Shown: positions 60,194 to 64,000 of the stretch, in pieces
Position numbering within the stretch: position 1 is the first letter of the stretch
Layout of the letters: every line of letters begins with the position of its first letter
Assembly (NCBI GenBank): GCA_039105265.1
Contig: JAPFFF010000005.1
Span: 4,635,501 to 4,699,500 of the forward strand
DNA from: Tritrichomonas musculus
Taxonomy: Eukaryota; Parabasalia; Tritrichomonadida; Tritrichomonadidae
Direction: 5' to 3'
DNA: 64,000 nucleotides
Notes under the pieces: generated by a model
Database searches by the model: none
Told to the model about the DNA's origin: nothing
What the model saw: only the letters and a program-made list of their open reading frames with translations
Program-made: the position numbers and the translations under genes

Positions 60194-61078
60194 TCATTCT
60201 TGAATTACTGTCTCTCCTCCTTCAGTTACATTTACATACATGTAAGGATGACTGTCTGGCTTTATATTTTTGATCGAAAGCAATCGTTGATATAGTGCAT
60301 AGAATTCATCAAAATCAAGATTAGACGCTGATTGTGAATAAATGAAGTGCAATTGTTGTTTGTTGAAACATGGAAATATGAATAACGTTGTGATTTCATT
60401 CTTAATGTGAGGTTTAATGCCTTTCCATCCTTGAATGAGTAAGAAGTAAGTAATGTTTGTATGTCTGCAACGACGAATTTGTTGACTAAAGAATGATTCC
60501 TCTGATGAAAACAATTTACTGTTACTAATATCATCAAATAGAACGATTGTGTGTAAGTAAGGTTTACTGAAGGGACTTTGTCCTGGCTGTAAGCCGTCAT
60601 TAATGTGTAAAGCATCGAATAAAGCTTCACGTTGTTCATCAATGATTTTGTCTTCTAAATGTTCACGGAGAATGAGATAGTATAGATTCTTTGCAGCAAT
60701 GAGAGTTTTAATGAATTCAACTGAATCCTTTTCACTAATGGTGACATAAGGCATTCGAATCATTTGCTTCAATGATTGAAAGGATTTATCGTTTTCATCA
60801 CCGTTTTTAGTAACGTAAATCAATAAATGATGTGTATTTAATAGAGATATCTTAATGATTTCCTCTAATGCTATCACTGTTTTGCCCAATGATTGTTTGC
60901 CAACAATGACATTCACTGAATTGTAACGAACTTTGATATCTTGATGTATTGGTTTAATTAATGAATTACTGGTTTCATTAGATTTGGACTTTAATGTATC
61001 ATTAACTTTGTCTCTAATGAATGATAAATTGTATGAAGGTTCTGTCGTCATAAATGCGTTTTCATCAAAAATAAACAT
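60194..61078 (-). CDS. Polinton packaging ATPase (A32/FtsK-HerA type)
   Basis: 294 residues. Walker A GKQSLGKT at 60-67, Walker B TIVLFDDIS at ~177-185 and a sensor/arginine-finger region QQIRRCRHTNITYFLLIQG at ~199-217 define the A32-like DNA-packaging ATPase found in Polintons and related viruses. It would pump element DNA into capsids. Size is normal and the motifs are complete. Confidence 0.88.
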   Translation of the reverse strand: MFIFDENAFMTTEPSYNLSFIRDKVNDTLKSKSNETSNSLIKPIHQDIKVRYNSVNVIVGKQSLGKTVIALEEIIKISLLNTHHLLIYVTKNGDENDKSFQSLKQMIRMPYVTISEKDSVEFIKTLIAAKNLYYLILREHLEDKIIDEQREALFDALHINDGLQPGQSPFSKPYLHTIVLFDDISNSKLFSSEESFFSQQIRRCRHTNITYFLLIQGWKGIKPHIKNEITTLFIFPCFNKQQLHFIYSQSASNLDFDEFYALYQRLLSIKNIKPDSHPYMYVNVTEGGETVIQE

Positions 61079-61121
61079 TAATTATTGAGCTTAATGGTTA
61101 ATACAGTGATTCAGAATGAAT

Positions 61122-62267
61122 TTATTGTGGTGGTGCTAAAGCATTTGGTATCATGAATTCTCCTCCTTCACGTTGATAAGCAGGGTTATTCATTAATGCA
61201 TTCTGATGCGCTCGTTCAACTAATTGAGTTAATGTAGTAGTAACGTCATGAGTTAATGCAGTTTTCTGATCTTCACTCCATTGATCATTAGTGTAATTGA
61301 GTCTGAATATCATATCATCAACGGTTTGATCAATTTCACCAGCACGTGATTTCTTAATTTTTGCAGCAGATTTTTCATTAGTGACACCATATTTTGTATA
61401 CAATGGTTGAAGAACTGTTGTATTCCAAAAGTCAGCAATAGCTTTTGCAGAAACTTGTAACCTTAATTTCTTCGGAACTTCACAAATTTGAAGAGCACCA
61501 TCAATGAATGGACCAGCTACATATTTACGGAATCTATTATATGAAGACATTCGTTTTGGTGGTTTAACGTTGTATTTAGTTAAATCATATCCCGCAAACT
61601 CAACTGGATTATTATTGAAAGAAGAAACGTTACCACGTAAACTAACATTACTGTTTTCATCATCGTAAGTAACATTATACAATTGCTTTCTGAAATCATT
61701 GAATGAGTGATTATGACGATCTTCACGAGTTGGGTATTTATTGTAATAAGCTAATGTTTCAGGATAATTGCTAGCTTTAGTTGTATAACCATTGACAAAC
61801 ATTGGTTCACCTTTACGATTGGATATAACGACATCAGGAATTCCATCATTATTTATATCAGTCAAGTTTTGTAATGAAGCTGGTGCATTAGGATTACGTT
61901 TATTGAGTTTCCATGGTGAACTTGGATTAGCTGCATTATGTTTAGTAATTAAATCCTCTGCACCTTGTGGAGAGATTGCATTCTTTACACGTTTGATATC
62001 ACGTTGAAGGTCTAATATAATGTGTTGCAGTTCCTTCATACCAACTTTATTGTTACTAAATCCACCAAATAATTGACCATCTCTAGCGGCAGCAAGAAAC
62101 CTTGCAATTAATTCGGTTTTAGCGACATTAACATCACCATTAGAGTAACGTTGAACTTCTTGAATCGTTAATGGCTGTGGTGCATATTTATTATAAATGT
62201 TTAGCAAATCCTGAACAGAAAGCGTGTTTTGCATGAAATCAGCTAATGGATTAACTTGTTGAGTCAT
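61122..62267 (-). CDS. Polinton protein with calcium-loop motif (381 residues)
   Basis: The N-terminal third is helical (SVQDLLNIYNKYAPQPLTIQ). Residues ~135-160 carry LTDINNDGIPDVVISNRKGE, an FG-GAP/dockerin-like DxNxDGxxD loop. The C-terminal half is helical and polar and ends EGGEFMIPNALAPPQ. Same strand and immediately upstream of the ATPase. Probably a virion or scaffold protein; no enzymatic motif. Confidence 0.55.
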   Translation of the reverse strand: MTQQVNPLADFMQNTLSVQDLLNIYNKYAPQPLTIQEVQRYSNGDVNVAKTELIARFLAAARDGQLFGGFSNNKVGMKELQHIILDLQRDIKRVKNAISPQGAEDLITKHNAANPSSPWKLNKRNPNAPASLQNLTDINNDGIPDVVISNRKGEPMFVNGYTTKASNYPETLAYYNKYPTREDRHNHSFNDFRKQLYNVTYDDENSNVSLRGNVSSFNNNPVEFAGYDLTKYNVKPPKRMSSYNRFRKYVAGPFIDGALQICEVPKKLRLQVSAKAIADFWNTTVLQPLYTKYGVTNEKSAAKIKKSRAGEIDQTVDDMIFRLNYTNDQWSEDQKTALTHDVTTTLTQLVERAHQNALMNNPAYQREGGEFMIPNALAPPQ

Positions 62268-62346
62268 TTGCTTGACACTAAAAATAAAAATGAATGAAAT
62301 CGAATTTACGTTTTAAAATGCATCAGAGTCTATTTCGGTTTCAAGC

Positions 62347-62817
62347 CTAAAAGGCATCAGGGTCAATGTCTTCATCATTAATTGTACACTTTAATGCGAT
62401 TTTATTGACAATATCACTTTTGGCTTGACTTCTTGCATTAACGAATTCATTCAATTTGGATTGATTCTCAACATTAATGACAATGCATTCATGATAAAAC
62501 GATGACTTATATTTGATTCTATCAGCTTTGACATAAACTTTCATTAAACGTTTATCTAAAGAATTAAGGACATCATTTTTGAAGGATTTCTTTGGAACTT
62601 TAATGTATTCGCAACCTGGGAACAATTCACGGAACTCTTTGTAAGTCATTAATTTCTGTGCATTATCTTTGTACACTAATGATAGAAACAAAACTTGAAC
62701 ATTAATGAGGTAATTAGAGAACTTATCACAAATATAGTCATCAAAGTAAACTTGAACGGCTTTCAATTCGGATTCAGGTAATTGTTCGAATAATTTATTG
62801 ATAGTGATGAACGTCAT
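62347..62817 (-). CDS. Polinton protein of unknown function (156 residues)
   Basis: MTFITINKLFEQLPESELKA, VFLSLVYKDNAQ-type helices, then basic beta/alpha sequence (YIKVPKKSFKNDVLNSLDKR) and an acidic end TINDEDIDPDAF. It is the last gene before the right TIR. No His-Asp-Cys protease pattern is evident, so it is not called the Polinton protease. The leader before it shares the TATTTTTAC...TCGCAAAT pattern with the capsid gene. Confidence 0.55.
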   Translation of the reverse strand: MTFITINKLFEQLPESELKAVQVYFDDYICDKFSNYLINVQVLFLSLVYKDNAQKLMTYKEFRELFPGCEYIKVPKKSFKNDVLNSLDKRLMKVYVKADRIKYKSSFYHECIVINVENQSKLNEFVNARSQAKSDIVNKIALKCTINDEDIDPDAF

Positions 62818-62858
62818 TATTGCTTCTATTTGCGATGGGGTAAAAATATGTAGTCATT

Positions 62859-63065
62859 TATTTTTGGAATTGTTTGAAAAATAAATGGTATAACGAAATT
62901 CTTCATGATCGATAAATCAAAAAATTTGCAGTAGTGTCATTGATAACGGCAAATCAAATGTAAATCAAAAATGAAGACCACAAATTACAAAATTCTGGGA
63001 AGGCAAAAAAAATACAAATTAGCGAAACTGCATTTTGTACCCATCCTTATCTACATTACACTACT
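62859..63065 (-). repeat. Polinton right terminal inverted repeat
   Basis: Reverse complement of 45010-45216, ending CATTACACTACT. Followed by the target duplication AAAGCA at 63066-63071. Confidence 0.95.
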
Positions 63066-63071
63066 AAAGCA
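63066..63071. repeat. Polinton target-site duplication, right (AAAGCA)
   Basis: Matches 45005-45010; the DNA after it continues the duplicated host segment (GCAAAATTTAATATTG), identical to 33448 onward in the unoccupied copy. Confidence 0.85.
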
Positions 63072-63209
63072 GCAAAATTTAATATTGAAAGATGTAAAGT
63101 ATTCAAAAATTGAACTTCACAAATTAAGTCAAAAATTTTAAAAGACTCGTTTTTTTTTTTTTTTTATAATTATTATTCACAATTTAATTAAAATACTTCA
63201 TTTTCGAAA

Positions 63210-64000
63210 ATAGGTAATTTAAGAATATTAATAACAGGATGTTTGCATTGTGAATGGGATTTACTGTGTGAACAATTAATTGAAGAAGGTAATCAAATCG
63301 ATATGATTATTGTGACAGGAGACGCACAAACGATGAGATTCGAAGAAGATTTAAAATCATTCGCAGCTCCAGCACATTATCGTCAATTAGGATCATTTTA
63401 CAAATTACATAATGGAGAAAGGAAAATACCAAGACCAATGATAGTATTAGGAGGAAATCATGAATCATCAGATTTTCTTCACTTGTTGCCATTTGGAGGA
63501 TGGCTTGCACCAGATATCTTTTATACAGGACGTGCAAACTCTCTCATTATTGAAGATGTGTCAATCACTGCAATTTGTGTTTTATACAATTCGCATTATT
63601 ATTATGAGAAAGTTGTTGAAAAATATCCAATTCGTTCAAAGACAGATTTACATAAATGTTTCAATATACGTGCTTTCTCGAATTTTCAAATTCTTGGATT
63701 ACATGAGACACAAATTATGTTATCACACGATTGGCAAATATTTACAACGACGAAAGAAATGCTTAGTTGAATCAGATCAAAATAATAATTTTGGATTATA
63801 TGAAGGAATGGAAATCATCAAGAAACTCAAACCATCTTCTTGGTATGCTTCACATCATCACATCACTTTCAATGCAAAAATCGAAGGAACTTCATTTTTT
63901 GCAAAACCAAAAATAGGAATGCGTAATTGGTATATCATTACTGATGTCCAAAATAAGAGTGAAATTTTACCTTTCAAATATCGTGGTGAATAGATTTCTA
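63210..64000 (+). pseudogene. DBR1: Lariat debranching enzyme DBR1, copy B, decayed and cut by window end
   Basis: Near-identical to 33605-34430. Differences that disable this host gene: the ATG is ATA (63210-63212); nine bases are missing after LLCE (in frame); about 29 bases are missing after SHDW (63736), shifting the frame; and a Trp codon reads TAG near 63990. It keeps the His of the first metal motif (GCLHCEWD) that copy A lost, and a Tyr codon where copy A has a stop. Its poly-T leader (63151-63166) is shorter than that of copy A. The host flank carries the Polinton insertion 140 bp upstream of the former start. The frame continues beyond the window. Confidence 0.85.

Larger units (their letters stand above)
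45010..63065. mobile_element. Polinton/Maverick element, ~18.06 kb, largely whole
   Basis: Large self-synthesising DNA transposon with ~207-bp terminal inverted repeats starting AGTAGTGTAATG, a target duplication, and the Polinton gene set: protein-primed type DNA polymerase B, retroviral-like integrase, packaging ATPase, major capsid protein, and a set of small structural genes. A Polinton cysteine protease was not recognised among the products. Its arms are almost identical and the target duplication is intact, so the insertion is young. It looks whole apart from about one or two breaks in the fibre-like region. The Trichomonas lineage is known to carry thousands of such elements. Confidence 0.95.

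Noticed and set aside
62347-62817. Polinton adenovirus-type cysteine protease
   Set aside because: No His-Asp-Gln-Cys arrangement is visible in the 156-residue product.

Overview
The window reads as nuclear DNA of a parabasalid protist (a trichomonad of the Trichomonas/Tritrichomonas/Histomonas kind). The signs are very AT-rich intergenic DNA, intron-poor genes with very short 5' leaders that carry TCA-type initiator-like motifs, DUF3447/ankyrin proteins, BspA-like leucine-rich repeat proteins, Sel1 repeats, bacterial-type GH3 glycosidases and a Polinton/Maverick. The species cannot be fixed from the sequence. The standard code fits. No rRNA, tRNA or CRISPR array was seen.

Layout. 0.6-3.3 kb: DUF3447/ankyrin gene (minus) followed by isolated ankyrin-repeat islands in AT-rich spacer. 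4.2-4.9 kb: truncated GH3 fragment. 6.3-8.3 kb: LRR + ADP-ribosylglycohydrolase fusion. 8.8-11.8 kb: four-repeat protein with a C39-like peptidase domain. 12.5-13.5 kb: unrecognised 309-residue protein. 13.9 kb: second GH3 scrap. 14.2-15.3 kb: RAD23. 15.6-16.6 kb: truncated BspA-like gene. 16.8-17.3 kb: coiled-coil protein. 17.6-19.65 kb: 22-bp minisatellite. 20.1-20.6 kb: broken Sel1-repeat gene. 21-28.4 kb is a nest of DNA transposons: a hAT-type MITE with a perfect 8-bp target duplication, a TA-flanked long-TIR element sitting in an ATTAAATAT microsatellite, and a TTAA-flanked 4.4-kb fold-back element. That element's inverted arms are tandem arrays of a 130-bp unit, each unit containing a GC-rich perfect hairpin (7 copies against 17), around one small ORF. 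28.7-31.1 kb: large BspA-like gene with an in-frame stop. 31.3-32.7 kb: another TA-flanked element. 33.6-34.6 kb: lariat debranching enzyme (DBR1) copy with a nonsense codon. 35.8-38.4 kb: domain-permuted GH3 with a nonsense codon. 38.7-43.5 kb: DUF3447 protein followed by eight ankyrin modules of exactly 112 bp embedded in a 25-bp minisatellite. 45.0-63.1 kb: an 18-kb Polinton. 63.07-64.0 kb: second, decayed DBR1 copy running off the window.

The Polinton (polymerase B, integrase, packaging ATPase, double-jelly-roll-type capsid protein and structural accessory genes) sits inside one copy of a segmental duplication. The other copy, at about 33.03-34.6 kb, preserves the unoccupied site, so the ends and the AAAGCA target duplication can be read directly. 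It looks largely whole and young, with about one or two breaks in the fibre-like region.

Most host genes here are decayed or duplicated. Those that look intact are RAD23, LRR-ARH, the C39-like protein, the 309-residue protein and, up to their ankyrin tails, the DUF3447 N-terminal parts. The most unusual structures are the hairpin-array fold-back element (24.0-28.4 kb) and the spacer-split ankyrin modules (39.9-43.5 kb, with a second example at 0.6-2.1 kb).
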